Part shown: one piece after another, positions 34,202-45,930 of the stretch
Position numbering within the stretch: the first letter of the stretch is position 1
Layout: each line of letters opens with the position of its first letter
Source: Paratinospora sagittata
Lineage: Eukaryota; Streptophyta; Magnoliopsida; Ranunculales; Menispermaceae
Direction: 5' to 3'
NCBI GenBank assembly: GCA_035771175.1
Contig: CM069598.1
Location: 13,808,539 to 13,872,538, forward strand
Length of the DNA: 64,000 bases
Made by a program: the position numbers and the translations under genes
Notes under the pieces: model-generated
The model's database searches: none
The model's input: the letters and a program-made list of their open reading frames with translations, nothing else
Told to the model about the DNA's origin: nothing

Positions 34202-36637
34202 ATGGACTTTCCAACAACTCCATTGTTGTTCTTTCATCTTCTTCTTCTCTTCCTCTTCCTCTGTTCTTCTGCAGCAACTGATACCATGTTTGCAGGCCAA
34301 TCTCTAACTGCTAACCAAACCTTAGTTTCTCAAGGTAACATCTTTGAACTTGGCTTCTTCTCACCAGGTAAGTCCCACAACTTTTACATAGGCATCTGGT
34401 ACAAACAACGCTCATCAGTTGTAAACAAAACTTTTATTTGGGTAGCAAACAGAGAGACACCCATCAAAGACCCATCTTCCTCACAATTAAAACTCTTAGA
34501 AAATGGGAATTTAGTCCTCTTCACCAACACCTCTGATAAAACCCCAATTTGGTCCACCAATACATTGTCAAAAACCTTGAATTCTTCCAAAGCAGTGCTT
34601 GGTGATGATGCCAACCTTGTTTTGAAAGAGAATTCTTCAGACCCATCTGAAGTTTTGTGGCAAAGCTTTGATTATCTCACTGATACACAGCTACCCGGCA
34701 CAAAAATGGGATATAATCACATCACCAAGAAAGGGATGAATATAACTTCTTGGAGAAATTCAGAGGATCCTGCTCAAGGCATTTTTTCATTACAGGTACA
34801 ACCAGATGGAAGTAGTATGTTACTCTGGAAAGGAACTCAAGAGTACTACACTGGCGGTACCTGGAATGGACACCGTTTCAGCAAAATCCCTGAGTTGCAA
34901 AAAAATAGCATGATCAATTACAGTTTTGTATCCAATGAAAATGAGACTTATCTCACCTTTAACCCTTATAATAAATCTGTGCTTATCAGAGTCACTGTGG
35001 ATTTATCAGGGCAGCTCAAGAGTTTTATAAGGTTTGACAGTGATCAGGAATGGAACGTGTTCTTTAATCAGCCATTACTGAAATGTGATGTTTATGGTTT
35101 GTGTGGGGATTTCGGTATTTGCAATGAGAATGGCTCTCCGACGTGTCATTGTTTTCCGGGCTATCGAGAACGGTCGCTGAAAGATTGGAACTTGCTTGAT
35201 TATTCTGGTGGATGTGTGAGGAAAACCCCTTTGCAATGTGGAGGAAAGGACAAGTTTTGGAAGATGCCCAACATAAAATTGTCCAGAAACTCAAAGAATT
35301 TGTCGAATGTTCGCAGTGCCGAAGAGTGTAAATCGGCTTGTTTGAATGATTGCTCTTGTAGTGCTTGTGCTTATACCAGCACTTGTTTAGTGTGGAATGG
35401 AACTCTGTTAAACACACAACAACTTGATACCGGAGGAGATGATTTGTTCACCAGAATTGCTGCTTCTGAGGTTTTGAATTCATCAGGTACCAAGAAGATT
35501 TCATCTGTTTGGATTACAGTGGGAGCAATATCAGGATTTACAGTCCTAATTGCAGCAATCGTTGGTGTACTAATCATCCTCAAAGGGAGGAAGAACAAGA
35601 GATCCATTTATAATGGACCAATGCCACAGGAAATTTTAAATGACGAGGGCACTCACGGTCCTACGTTTAATCAGTATGCATTTCTAACAGCATTCCAATA
35701 CAAAGACTTGAAAGTTGCAACCAAGAATTTCTCAGAGAAGTTGGGTGGTGGTAGTTTCGGTACTGTGTTCAAAGGGACATTGCCCGACTCGTCTCTCGTT
35801 GCTGTGAAGAAACTCGAAGGTTTCAGCCAAGGCGAAAAGGAATTTCGAAGTGAGGTGAGCACTATCGGGTTAATCCAACATGTTAATCTTGTTCGCTTGC
35901 GCGGGTTTTGTTCTGAAGGAACTAAAAGAATGTTGGTCTATGACTTCATGCCAAATGGTTCTCTACACTCACATTTATTTCATCAAAACGATTCAAGAGT
36001 TTTGAACTGGAAGACAAGATACCAAGTTGCAGTTGGGACAGCAAGAGGGTTGGCTTATCTCCATGAGGGATGCCGAGATTGTATCATACATTGTGATATC
36101 AAGCCGGAGAACATACTTTTGGATGGTGATTTCAGTCCTAAAGTGGCAGATTTTGGTCTGGCGAAGCTGCTTGGCCGAGAATTCAGTCGTGTTGTGACTG
36201 GTATGAGGGGAACTGTTGGTTATCTTGCACCCGAATGGTGGTCGGGTGTGGCTATCACTGCCAAGGCAGATGTGTATAGCTATGGTATGATGCTTTTTGA
36301 GATTATATCAGGAAGAAGAAACTTGAAGCAATCGAATGATGAGAAGGTGTGTTTCTTCCCCACTTGGGCAGCAACCAAATTAGCAGAAGGAAAAGATGTT
36401 ATTTCAATGGTGGATAACAAATTGGGGGGAAATGCAGATGTTGAAGAGGTTACAAGAGCTTTCAGAGCGGCTTGCTGGTGCATCCAAGAGGAAGAGTTTC
36501 AGAGGCCAACAATGGGACAGGTTGTTCAGATTCTTGAAGGGTTCTTAGAGGTGACTACTCCTCCAATCCCAACTTATTTTCAAGCTTTTGTGGAGACTCA
36601 GGAATCCATAAATTTCTTCACAGAATCTTCAACTTAA
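34202..36637 (+). CDS. G-type lectin S-domain receptor-like Ser/Thr kinase, copy 2 (intronless)
   Basis: 811 residues; the ATG at 34202 gives a strong signal peptide (MDFPTTPLLFFHLLLLFLFL). Domains match copy 1: B-lectin (FAGQSLTANQTLVSQGNIFE), S-locus glycoprotein region with CDVYGLCGDFGIC, PAN with CKSACLNDCSCSACAY, a membrane segment at about 432-459, kinase with LGGGSFGTVFKG (about 514), VAVKKLEG, HCDIKPENILL (about 629, non-RD) and ADFGLAKLLG. Compared with copy 1 it has an extra segment before the kinase (about residues 465-490). A 237-bp stretch (35921-36157) is almost identical to copy 1 although the flanks differ at many sites. Probably a plasma-membrane receptor kinase; the ligand is unknown. 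Confidence 0.95.
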   Translation: MDFPTTPLLFFHLLLLFLFLCSSAATDTMFAGQSLTANQTLVSQGNIFELGFFSPGKSHNFYIGIWYKQRSSVVNKTFIWVANRETPIKDPSSSQLKLLENGNLVLFTNTSDKTPIWSTNTLSKTLNSSKAVLGDDANLVLKENSSDPSEVLWQSFDYLTDTQLPGTKMGYNHITKKGMNITSWRNSEDPAQGIFSLQVQPDGSSMLLWKGTQEYYTGGTWNGHRFSKIPELQKNSMINYSFVSNENETYLTFNPYNKSVLIRVTVDLSGQLKSFIRFDSDQEWNVFFNQPLLKCDVYGLCGDFGICNENGSPTCHCFPGYRERSLKDWNLLDYSGGCVRKTPLQCGGKDKFWKMPNIKLSRNSKNLSNVRSAEECKSACLNDCSCSACAYTSTCLVWNGTLLNTQQLDTGGDDLFTRIAASEVLNSSGTKKISSVWITVGAISGFTVLIAAIVGVLIILKGRKNKRSIYNGPMPQEILNDEGTHGPTFNQYAFLTAFQYKDLKVATKNFSEKLGGGSFGTVFKGTLPDSSLVAVKKLEGFSQGEKEFRSEVSTIGLIQHVNLVRLRGFCSEGTKRMLVYDFMPNGSLHSHLFHQNDSRVLNWKTRYQVAVGTARGLAYLHEGCRDCIIHCDIKPENILLDGDFSPKVADFGLAKLLGREFSRVVTGMRGTVGYLAPEWWSGVAITAKADVYSYGMMLFEIISGRRNLKQSNDEKVCFFPTWAATKLAEGKDVISMVDNKLGGNADVEEVTRAFRAACWCIQEEEFQRPTMGQVVQILEGFLEVTTPPIPTYFQAFVETQESINFFTESST

Positions 36638-38189
36638 GTGAAGATCACTTGCTATTCTAGCCAAACTTGTTAGCTACTAAAATGCAACTTTAGTTTCATA
36701 GAATTCTTAGTTTAGTTGTATTTCAATTTTGTTCTACTTCTTTTAATAGTTAGAAGAAACTACATTTTAGTTTCATATGCATTATCTTTACAAAATAAAT
36801 TATGATCTAAAAGTTCATTTCCATATTTTCATGTGTATTTTTTTTTTTAATTTTTTTTTTTACAAGTGAACTCGTAGCTTCTAAAAGAAGAATTGTAATT
36901 GATATAAGTCTTTGGTCTATAAATTTAGGTAATACAACATATAAATTTTTATGATGAACTTAGATATTTCTTATTCAGAATTGTGACAATATTTGTAAAA
37001 AATAGTAATTTTTCAATTTTTGTTTAAGCTGAAACTAAATAAAATATATTAAACATGATAAAGCAAACAGCCAATACACCAAGGGATGGATAGGACCAGA
37101 AGTAGTAGCCCCAACCAAAACAGTCCAATTCCATAGTGACTTAAGGGCTCCTTTGAGATATTCTCAAAACACCCTTCTACTTCTCTCAAGCCAAATGAAC
37201 TACAAACAAGCAAAATAACAATTCTCTACTTGTAATATTAGGGGTTAAACCTTTACTTTATCTGAAGATTATCAAAATTTTACCAAACTGTTTAATTTTA
37301 CGACCTCTATTATAATTAGACTTAAAAAAATTAGAGATTAAAATTAGAATTATCAAATGCTATTTTAGTTATAAAATCAAATTTGTTAGGAATAAATGAT
37401 AGCACACGTTACGGAGTAAGAATGACGAGTACTATGTAAATTAGTAAGAATATTATATGTTTCGGCTAAAAAGGTAAGAAAAATATTATTGAATAATAAG
37501 GGGTATACGAAGCAAGTTTGCAATCTTTTGCTCTTGCTTTTTTTTTTTTTTTTTTTGATAAAAATCAGAAATACGCGTGCCACAAATGGTCAAATAATTA
37601 AGACTGATAAGTTTGTATCAATTGACCAATTTTGTGGCTGGAAAAAAAGCATGCAAACGTTTATTTATTTATTTTTATTTTGACCATTTTAACATTAATT
37701 TTACCAAGCAAACGTTGACTATTATAGTTTTAATGGAATGCATTTACATTCCTTCATTCTTGCTTATATCTCTTTATAAATAAATGAAAGGTTTCCTTCT
37801 TTTAATAAAAATAAGAGTAAGATCATAATAGTGGGTGACCATGTTCCCTTCCCAACGTAATCAAATCTAATTAGTTTCTAGTTGGCATTTTTGAATTTGG
37901 TTTTTTCTCACTTGACAGTCAAAAACTATATCGATATCTGGTATAAAAAAAGGAAAACGCTAACGTAATATTTAAAATATATATTATTATTAAATATTAT
38001 TAAATTATTTTAAATTATATATTAATACATTAATTAAGGTAATTTAATAATATATAAAGGTTCCTGTTATAATTTAACTCGATCAACTCGGCCGAACTGA
38101 ACAAAAACTGATCGGTTAAATTGGGTTGGTGCAATATTTAGGTTGAATTGAATTAGAGGCCTTAATTTGGATTGACGGAGATAATAAAG
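36638..38189. other. Intergenic DNA with a possible weak LINE trace
   Basis: AT-rich. About 37060-37215 on the minus strand reads FGLREVEGCFENISKEP and, in another frame, WNWTVLVGATTSGPI, faintly like the end of a plant LINE reverse transcriptase. This is weak. A T run is at 37540-37557. No gene was seen. Confidence 0.3.
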
Positions 38190-38534
38190 GGGTTTTGACA
38201 TGATTACCCTTAAAAAAAAAAATTTCACAAATGTCATCCAAACACAAATAATGACCTTTTGCCTTACTTTACTGTTCATAGCACAGTCAGCGCGCCAAAC
38301 AAGGGCCACGTGGGCGCGGAGGTGGCATTTTGTACAAGGAAGGCGTCTTTTGAAGTGAAGAGAAGGCGTCTTTTCCCCTTGAAAGTTTTTTATTTTATTT
38401 TAAGGGAAGACGTTTTTTGAAAAGACGTCTTCCCTTAAACCCTACATATACCCCACCCGCGAGCACACACCCTACCCCACACACTCCCACACTCGTCGCC
38501 CCACTCCTCTCTCTGAAACTCTTCGGACCGTCGC
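38190..38534 (+). other. Left remnant of the MULE 5' region (before the Gypsy array)
   Basis: TTTTGACATGATTACCC near 38194 followed by AATTTCACAAATGTCATCC looks like MULE terminal sequence, but no partner terminus is in the window. A hairpin lies at 38402-38436 (AAGGGAAGACGTTTTTT and AAAGACGTCTTCCCTT). A TATA-like CTACATATACCCC (about 38442) precedes a CT-rich leader-like stretch. The sequence stops at GTCGC (38530-38534), the target duplication of the Gypsy array, and resumes at 50422. Confidence 0.35.
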
Positions 38535-39500
38535 TGTAATACCCAGAAAATCCATCCAAGAAACTCAAGAATCTGGACAAAAAAAAAAAAAAAAGGTTGC
38601 ATCCAGAGAATTGAACAAAAAACAAAAATGAAAATTTGATCAAGCAAAAACACTCCTAAAGCTAAAGAAATTTAACGCTGAAACTAAAGAGGGAAAACAA
38701 ATCCATCAAGGAATCTCGAAAACAAGATCCGGAAATTTCGCCGACATGTCGCCGGGAATCTCGCCGAGATCTCGCCGACATGTCACCGGAACCTCGCCGA
38801 GATCTCGCCGAAATTTTCGGATCTCGCTCTCCTTAAACCCAAATCGCCGAAACCTTCGCATCTCGCTCTCTAAAACCAAACGCGCGACTCTCACCCGCTC
38901 GAAAACCTCTTCTCTTCTCTTCCTTCTCATCTTGCCGCTGCAACTCCTCCAGATCTCGCCGTCGCCGCCTTCCTCCCTCTTCTCCGCCACAGATCTCGCC
39001 TCTCTTCCCTCCTCCGCCACTGATCTTGCCGCACTCTGTCTTCTCTTCGCCGATCTTTCGCTCCCGATCTCTTGCTCACGGTCTCTCACTCTCGATCTCT
39101 GCATTTCGCCCTCACTCTCTTCTTCTTCTTCTTCTTCTTCTTCTTCTTCTTCCTCTTCTCCTTCTCTTCTTCTCTTTTCCTCCCCTGTTTTTCTTCCCTT
39201 CCGCCTGCAACCACTTGACTTTTATTTTTTTTATTTTCTCTTTCTTTTTCTTTTCTCTCTTCCTCCCCTGTTTTGTTTTTCTTTAAACCAAATGTTATAT
39301 TTTTTTTAAAACAAACGATGCAACTATGTGTATTTATTTTATTTATTCATTTTTTTTCTTTCTTTCCTTTAAGCAACCACCAGGTGTATAATACATTTAT
39401 GTGTATCATACATTTTTATTTATTTATTTTAAGCAACTCAAGTTTATTTTATTTTGTGTATTTATTTATTTTATGTATGATATGTAATACATTTATATGT

Positions 39501-39545
<45 letters not shown>

Positions 39546-41411
39546 TTTTACCAAGTGTTATTATTATTTTTTTTATTGCAACTCCAGTGATATTATTTTT
39601 TTAAACATGACAATTCAAGTATTATCATTTTTTAAGCAACCAAAATATTGTATAATATATTTATATGTATATACATATATATCATACATACAATACATTT
39701 TTTTTTTAACATTGCAATTCAAGTATTATTAATTTTTAAGCAACCAAAATGTTATATATTATGTTTATATATATATCATACATACAATACATTATTATTA
39801 TTATTATTTTTTAACATTGCAATTCAAGTATTATTAATTTTTAAGCAACCAAAATGTTATATATTATGTTTATATATATATATCATACATACAATACATT
39901 ATTATTTTTTTAACCATTGCAACTCAATTATTTATTTTTTTAGCAATCAAGATGTTATATAATATATTTACATGTATCATACATTTTTTTTAACCAAGTG
40001 TTATTAATTTTTTTTAGCAACCAAAATGTCATATAATATATATATATATATATACTTAGTTTAAACATCCAACCACTATATATATACATGTATATGTATA
40101 TATCTCTACACTCATAATTGAGTAATTATATTAACAAACGTAATATACGTGTACAGGTTGAGTACTACGCGTGAGGAGGAATTTACGTGATTTGGAAATT
40201 AGCGATTCAGGTAGGGATGATTCTAGGCCTTCATAATATTTTATTTGATATATAGATAGTAATGTTAAATTAAGTAGGTTCATAGTATTATTAGATTGCT
40301 TATGCATGCCTATTGTACATGATTATATGTATGCAATGTTGTGATTGTTTAACCATGATGATATGTGTGTTAACATGATTTTTATTCTGATCAAATGATA
40401 ATTAGATGCTTGAAATTCATGTGGTAGTTGAATTCATTTATAAATTATAATGTCTGATAATAAAATGTATGATTTGGAATATTGGCATAGTGAATGCGTG
40501 AACACTATTATAATTGATTTTGTAACATGATATCATGTGTAGTGGAGTTGAATGTATTTTATGAATGCACTTAATATCGTGCTTATACCGTACGTATGGC
40601 GTGACATCACTGAAGAACACGATTAAGATAATAATCACACATATGGGGCAGTTATTCTTAGGAATATCGCCAATGTTCCAATTTTTATTTTTGGGCTGTG
40701 CCACCCTGAGTTTGATTTTCTAACGGTACGTGATTTGGAACGTGATGAAATTATCGACTCAAACAATCTAATGTTGCAACGATTAATGTGTGAAACTTGT
40801 TTGTAATGTTATTGTGTATGTATCACAATAAAATATTGTGAATCGTTTAGATGACCCACTGGGCTTTCAAGCTCACCCCTATTTTTATATGCAGGTGCTT
40901 AGGAGAATAAGATTGCGAGTTCGTGACATAGTGCAGAGTAGTAGGGGTGGGTTAATTAATTAGTATTATGAGACTGAATATTTTCATTTAATCTTTAAGG
41001 GTTTATTATTTACATGAATTGTATTGATAATTGAAATTCAATGAATGTTATTATGTTCAGTAAAAACCCTGTGATTTATTTCACGTGTGAATGCCTTGGA
41101 ATAGAATTCATTAATTCTATTTGATGATTGTATCTTAATGTTGTGTCCATAATGGATGGACAAGGGCAAGCACCCTCGTATGAAGATAAAGATTTTATGA
41201 GAAATTAAAGGTATTCGTTTATCTTAACTACTAAGTTGGTTGGAAGAATATAAACTCATAGTTTTACAAATTTTATTATTTATAAAATGGTTATGGGTTA
41301 AGATAGACGGATACGAGTAGCATCTCGATTTTCGGTGATATTTTATATAAAATGTAAATATTCATTGTTTTACAAAAAAAAAAAAATTGTCTTGAAAATC
41401 GGGGTGTTACA
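38535..41411 (+). repeat. First LTR of the Gypsy array (2877 bp)
   Basis: Starts TGTAATACCC, ends GGGTGTTACA (imperfect inverted ends). Contains CTCGCCGAGATCTCGCCGA-type short repeats (38740-38820), a CT-rich stretch with a TTC microsatellite (39117-39152), a TA run (39506-39537) and an internal duplication (about 39705-39790 repeated at about 39795-39900). It is longer than the other two LTRs by 118-146 bases, from an extra copy of the CTCGCC repeat and the duplication. Predicted proteins here are low-complexity and not genes. Confidence 0.88.
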
Positions 41412-43171
41412 GTTTGGTATCAGAGCTTTAGGCTTCAGATCATGGGAAGTGTTACAACAAATTTTGAGAACCTTAGTATCAGTGAGTAGGTATCAAATCC
41501 TTATGAGATTAGGGGTCAACGTGAACTCGAGAAATATGTCAATTATAAACTTTATAACATGATATCGAGAAGGAAAGTACAGTGGGTCTAACAAACTCAA
41601 AGCTTTTAGGACATCGGTTAGAGACGAGAACTTGTTTGAAAATTGTTTGGTTAGAATCTGAGATCAGGATGAATCTTTTATTCTTGGTTCCAAAGCGGTA
41701 TGGGACGTGGAGGAATTTAAGGGTATTTGAGGAGTCTTGATCTTGGAGACTAGCAGGCCATGTTTGGTGAGTGACTAACAACTCTGGACGAGCTTGTATC
41801 GCTACGTTCAACTAGTATGGGACAGCTTGAACATAGAGGATACCTGGGAAGCCTTAGTTGGTAGGACATTTGCGCATTGTTTGGGTGTATTGAAGTTTCT
41901 TTGTGGAAGCTTATATCACCGGGCTAGAGTGGTATGGGACACTTGAATACGGAGGGTATAAGTGAAAGCTTGGGAATTTTCTTTAGAAATCCCTGAATGG
42001 AAATGGGATAACATAGCAATGGATTTCGTCGGAGCTCTTCCTAGAAATCAGAAAGGTGAGGATAAGGTTTGGGTAATTGTGGATCGACTTACTAAAGTGG
42101 CACACTTCTTACCTATTAAATCCACAGATACGATTAGTAAACTGGGTGAGCTGTATGTGAAGGAGATTGTGAAGCTACATGGAGTACCCAAATCGATAGT
42201 GTCAGATAGAGATTCCTTATTCACATCTCAGTTCTGGCAGAGCTTACAGCGGGAATTGGGAACCAAATTAACCATGAGCACCGCCTATCATCCTCAGACA
42301 GATGGTCAATCCGAAAGGGTTATTCAGATCTTAGAAGATATGTTGAGAGCTTGTGTACTGGATTTCAAGGGAAATTGGCGCAAATACTTACACCTAGCAA
42401 AATTTGGTTATAACAATAGTTACCAGGCAAGTATACAAATGGCTCCATATGAAGCTCTATATGGACGACCATGTAGGTCACCACTGTGTTGGGCCGATTG
42501 GGAAGATAAAGTACTTACAGGACCTGATATGATAATGGAAATGAACGAAAAAGTGAAGTTGATCCAGCAAAGGCTAGTTACTGCACAGAGTAGGCAGAAG
42601 AGCTACGCAGATAAGAGGCGCCGACCTCTAGAGTTCCAAAAAGGTGATAAGGTATTTCTGAGAATAAGCCCTCAAAAAGGCATCATGAGGTTTGGTAAGA
42701 AAGGGAAGTTATCGCCTCGTTTCATCGGTCCGTTCAAGATCAGTGATCGAATTGGTGAGAATGCTTACAAACTAGAATTACCAACTAGTTTATCCGCCAT
42801 CCACAATGTGTTCCATGTGTCAATGTTGCGAAAATATGAACCAGATCCTTCCCACACCATCGATTGGAAAGACGTGAAAGAACAAGCTGATGCCACCTAT
42901 GAAAAAGGACCCTTACAAATCCTAGATTGGAAAGTTCATAGCTTGAGGACCAAAGACATTCCATTAGTTAAAGTATTGTGGAAGCATCATGGAGTTGAAG
43001 AAGCCACTTGGGAACCTGAAAGTGAAATGAAAGCCAAATACGCCGACTTATTCCAAAGACCACTCTAGGTTTCGAGATACAGCTGGTCAACAGTGGAACG
43101 AGCTGAACATCATCACGTAAGTAAGCTTATACTTTAATTTCGGGACGAAATTTCTTTTAAGACGGGAAGAT
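41412..43171 (+). other. First internal region of the Gypsy array, deleted
   Basis: Primer site TTTGGTATCAGAGC starts right after the LTR (about 41413). A 550-base leader with repeated GTATGGGAC phrases leads abruptly into the integrase frame at about 41980. The polypurine region AAGACGGGAAGA (43160-43171) follows the conserved TTTCGGGACGAAATTTC. About 3 kb or more of gag-pol is absent compared with complete Tekay elements. Confidence 0.85.
41962..43068 (+). CDS. Gypsy integrase core with chromodomain, first copy (truncated pol)
   Basis: 368-codon open frame. The integrase core has the catalytic triad: Asp in NIAMDFVGALP, Asp in IVSDRDSLFTSQFW, Glu in HPQTDGQSERVIQILEDMLR. Then come KGDKVFLRISPQKGI, the HNVFHVSMLRKY motif, and a C-terminal chromodomain-like stretch (VLWKHHGVEEATWEPES). 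The catalytic domain is complete, but the N-terminal zinc-binding part is missing and the first 8 or so codons come from leader sequence after a deletion. KGNWRKYLHLAKFGYNN differs from the more usual AEFAYNN kept in the copy at 62945. Integrase inserts element cDNA, and the chromodomain can steer it to certain chromatin. Expression of this remnant is unknown. Confidence 0.85.
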   Translation: MKAWEFSLEIPEWKWDNIAMDFVGALPRNQKGEDKVWVIVDRLTKVAHFLPIKSTDTISKLGELYVKEIVKLHGVPKSIVSDRDSLFTSQFWQSLQRELGTKLTMSTAYHPQTDGQSERVIQILEDMLRACVLDFKGNWRKYLHLAKFGYNNSYQASIQMAPYEALYGRPCRSPLCWADWEDKVLTGPDMIMEMNEKVKLIQQRLVTAQSRQKSYADKRRRPLEFQKGDKVFLRISPQKGIMRFGKKGKLSPRFIGPFKISDRIGENAYKLELPTSLSAIHNVFHVSMLRKYEPDPSHTIDWKDVKEQADATYEKGPLQILDWKVHSLRTKDIPLVKVLWKHHGVEEATWEPESEMKAKYADLFQRPL

Positions 43172-44099
43172 TGTAATACCCAGAAAATCCATCCAAGAAA
43201 CTCAAGAATCTGGACAAAAAAAAAAAAAAAAGGTTGCATCCAGAGAATTGAACAAAAAACAAAAATGAAAATTTGATCAAGCAAAAACACTCCTAAAGCT
43301 AAAGAAATTTAACGCTGAAACTAAAGAGGGAAAACAAATCCATCAAGGAATCTCGAAAACAAGATCCGGAAATTTCGCCGACATGTCGCGGGGAATCTCG
43401 CCGAGATCTCGCCGAAATTTTCGGATCTCGCTCTCCTTAAACCCAAATCGCCGAAACCTTCGCATCTCGCTCTCTAAAACCAAACGTGCGACTCTCACCC
43501 GCTCGAAAACCTCTTCTCTTCTCTTCCTTCTCATCTTGCCGCTGCAACTCCTCCAGATCTCGCCGTCGCCGCCTTCCTCCCTCTTCTCCGCCACAGATCT
43601 CGCCTCTCTTCCCTCCTCCGCCACTGATCTTGCCGCACTCTGTCTTCTCTTCGCCGATCTTTCGCTCCCGATCTCTTGCTCACGGTCTCTCACTCTCGAT
43701 CTCTGCATTTCGCCCTCACTCTCTTCTTCTTCTTCTTCTTCTTCTTCTTCCTCTTCTCCTTCTCTTCTTCTCTTTTCCTCCCCTGTTTTTCTTCCCTTCC
43801 GCCTGCAACCACTTGACTTTTATTTTTTTTATTTTCTCTTTCTTTTTCTTTTCTCTCTTCCTCCCCTGTTTTGTTTTTCTTTAAACCAAATGTTATATTT
43901 TTTTTTAAAACAAACGATGCAACTATGTGTATTTATTTTATTTATTCATTTTTTTTCTTTCTTTCCTTTAAGCAACCACCAGGTGTATAATACATTTATG
44001 TGTATCATACATTTTTATTTATTTATTTTAAGCAACTCAAGTTTATTTTATTTTGTGTATTTATTTATTTTATGTATGATATGTAATACATTTATATGT

Positions 44100-44160
<61 letters not shown>

Positions 44161-45930
44161 TTTTACCAAGTGTTATTATTATTTTTTTTATTGCAACTCC
44201 AGTGATATTATTTTTTTAAACATGACAATTCAAGTATTATCATTTTTTAAGCAACCAAAATATTGTATAATATATTTATATGTATATACATATATATCAT
44301 ACATACAATACATTATTATTATTATTATTTTTTAACATTGCAATTCAAGTATTATTAATTTTTAAGCAACCAAAATGTTATATATTATGTTTATATATAT
44401 ATATCATACATACAATACATTATTATTTTTTTAACCATTGCAACTCAATTATTTATTTTTTTAGCAATCAAGATGTTATATAATATATTTACATGTATCA
44501 TACATTTTTTTTAACCAAGTGTTATTAATTTTTTTTAGCAACCAAAATGTCATATAATATATATATATATATACTTAGTTTAAACATCCAACCACTATAT
44601 ATATACATGTATATGTATATATCTCTACACTCATAATTGAGTAATTATATTAACAAACGTAATATACGTGTACAGGTTGAGTACTACGCGTGAGGAGGAA
44701 TTTACGTGATTTGGAAATTAGCGATTCAGGTAGGGATGATTCTAGGCCTTCATAATATTTTATTTGATATATAGATAGTAATGTTAAATTAATTAGGTTC
44801 ATAGTATTATTAGATTGCTTATGCATGCCTATTGTACATGATTATATGTATGCAATGTTGTGATTGTTTAACCATGATGATATGTGTGTTAACATGATTT
44901 TTATTCTGATCAAATGATAATTAGATGCTTGAAATTCATGTGGTAGTTGAATTCATTTATAAATTATAATGTCTGATAATAAAATGTATGATTTGGAATA
45001 TTGGCATAGTGAATGCGTGAACACTATTATAATTGATTTTGTAACATGATATCATGTGTAGTGGAGTTGAATGTATTTTATGAATGCACTTAATATCGTG
45101 CTTATACCGTACGTATGGCGTGACATCACTGAAGAACACGATTAAGATAATAATCACACATATGGGGCAGTTATTCTTAGGAATATCGCCAATGTTCCAA
45201 TTTTTATTTTTGGGCTGTGCCACCCTGAGTTTGATTTTCTAACGGTACGTGATTTGGAACGTGATGAAATTATCGACTCAAACAATCTAATGTTGCAACG
45301 ATTAATGTGTGAAACTTGTTTGTAATGTTATTGTGTATGTATCACAATAAAATATTGTGAATCGTTTAGATGACCCACTGGGCTTTCAAGCTCACCCCTA
45401 TTTTTATATGCAGGTGCTTAGGAGAATAAGATTGCGAGTTCGTGACATAGTGCAGAGTAGTAGGGGTGGGTTAATTAATTAGTATTATGAGACTGAATAT
45501 TTTCATTTAATCTTTAAGGGTTTATTATTTACATGAATTGTATTGATAATTGAAATTCAATGAATGTTATTATGTTCAGTAAAAACCCTGTGATTTATTT
45601 CACGTGTGAATGCCTTGGAATAGAATTCATTAATTCTATTTGATGATTGTATCTTAATGTTGTGTCCATAATGGATGGACAAGGGCAAGCACCCTCGTAT
45701 GAAGATAAAGATTTTATGAGAAATTAAAGGTATTCGTTTATCTTAACTACTAAGTTGGTTGGAAGAATATAAACTCATAGTTTTACAAATTTTATTATTT
45801 ATAAAATGGTTATGGGTTAAGATAGACGGATACGAGTAGCATCTCGATTTTCGGTGATATTTTATATAAAATGTAAATATTCATTGTTTTACAAAAAAAA
45901 AAAAATTGTCTTGAAAATCGGGGTGTTACA
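43172..45930 (+). repeat. Second (middle) LTR of the Gypsy array (2759 bp)
   Basis: Same ends as the first LTR. Serves as the 3' LTR of the first internal region and the 5' LTR of the second. TA run at about 44104-44152. Shares GTCGCGGGGAATCTC (about 43385) and TTAATTAGGTTC with the third LTR but not the first. No flanking duplications. Confidence 0.88.

Noticed and set aside
38746..39309. Ser/Leu/Phe-rich ORF in the first LTR, repeated in the other LTRs (43383-44219, 47902-48696) and with antisense Arg/Glu-rich ORFs
   Set aside because: These are translations of CTCGCC repeats, TTC microsatellite and TA runs within LTRs; no domain, and length changes with repeat number.
40438..40704. 88-codon minus-strand ORF repeated in each LTR
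   Set aside because: Repeats only because the LTRs are duplicated; no recognisable domain, and its counterpart in the minus LTR is broken.
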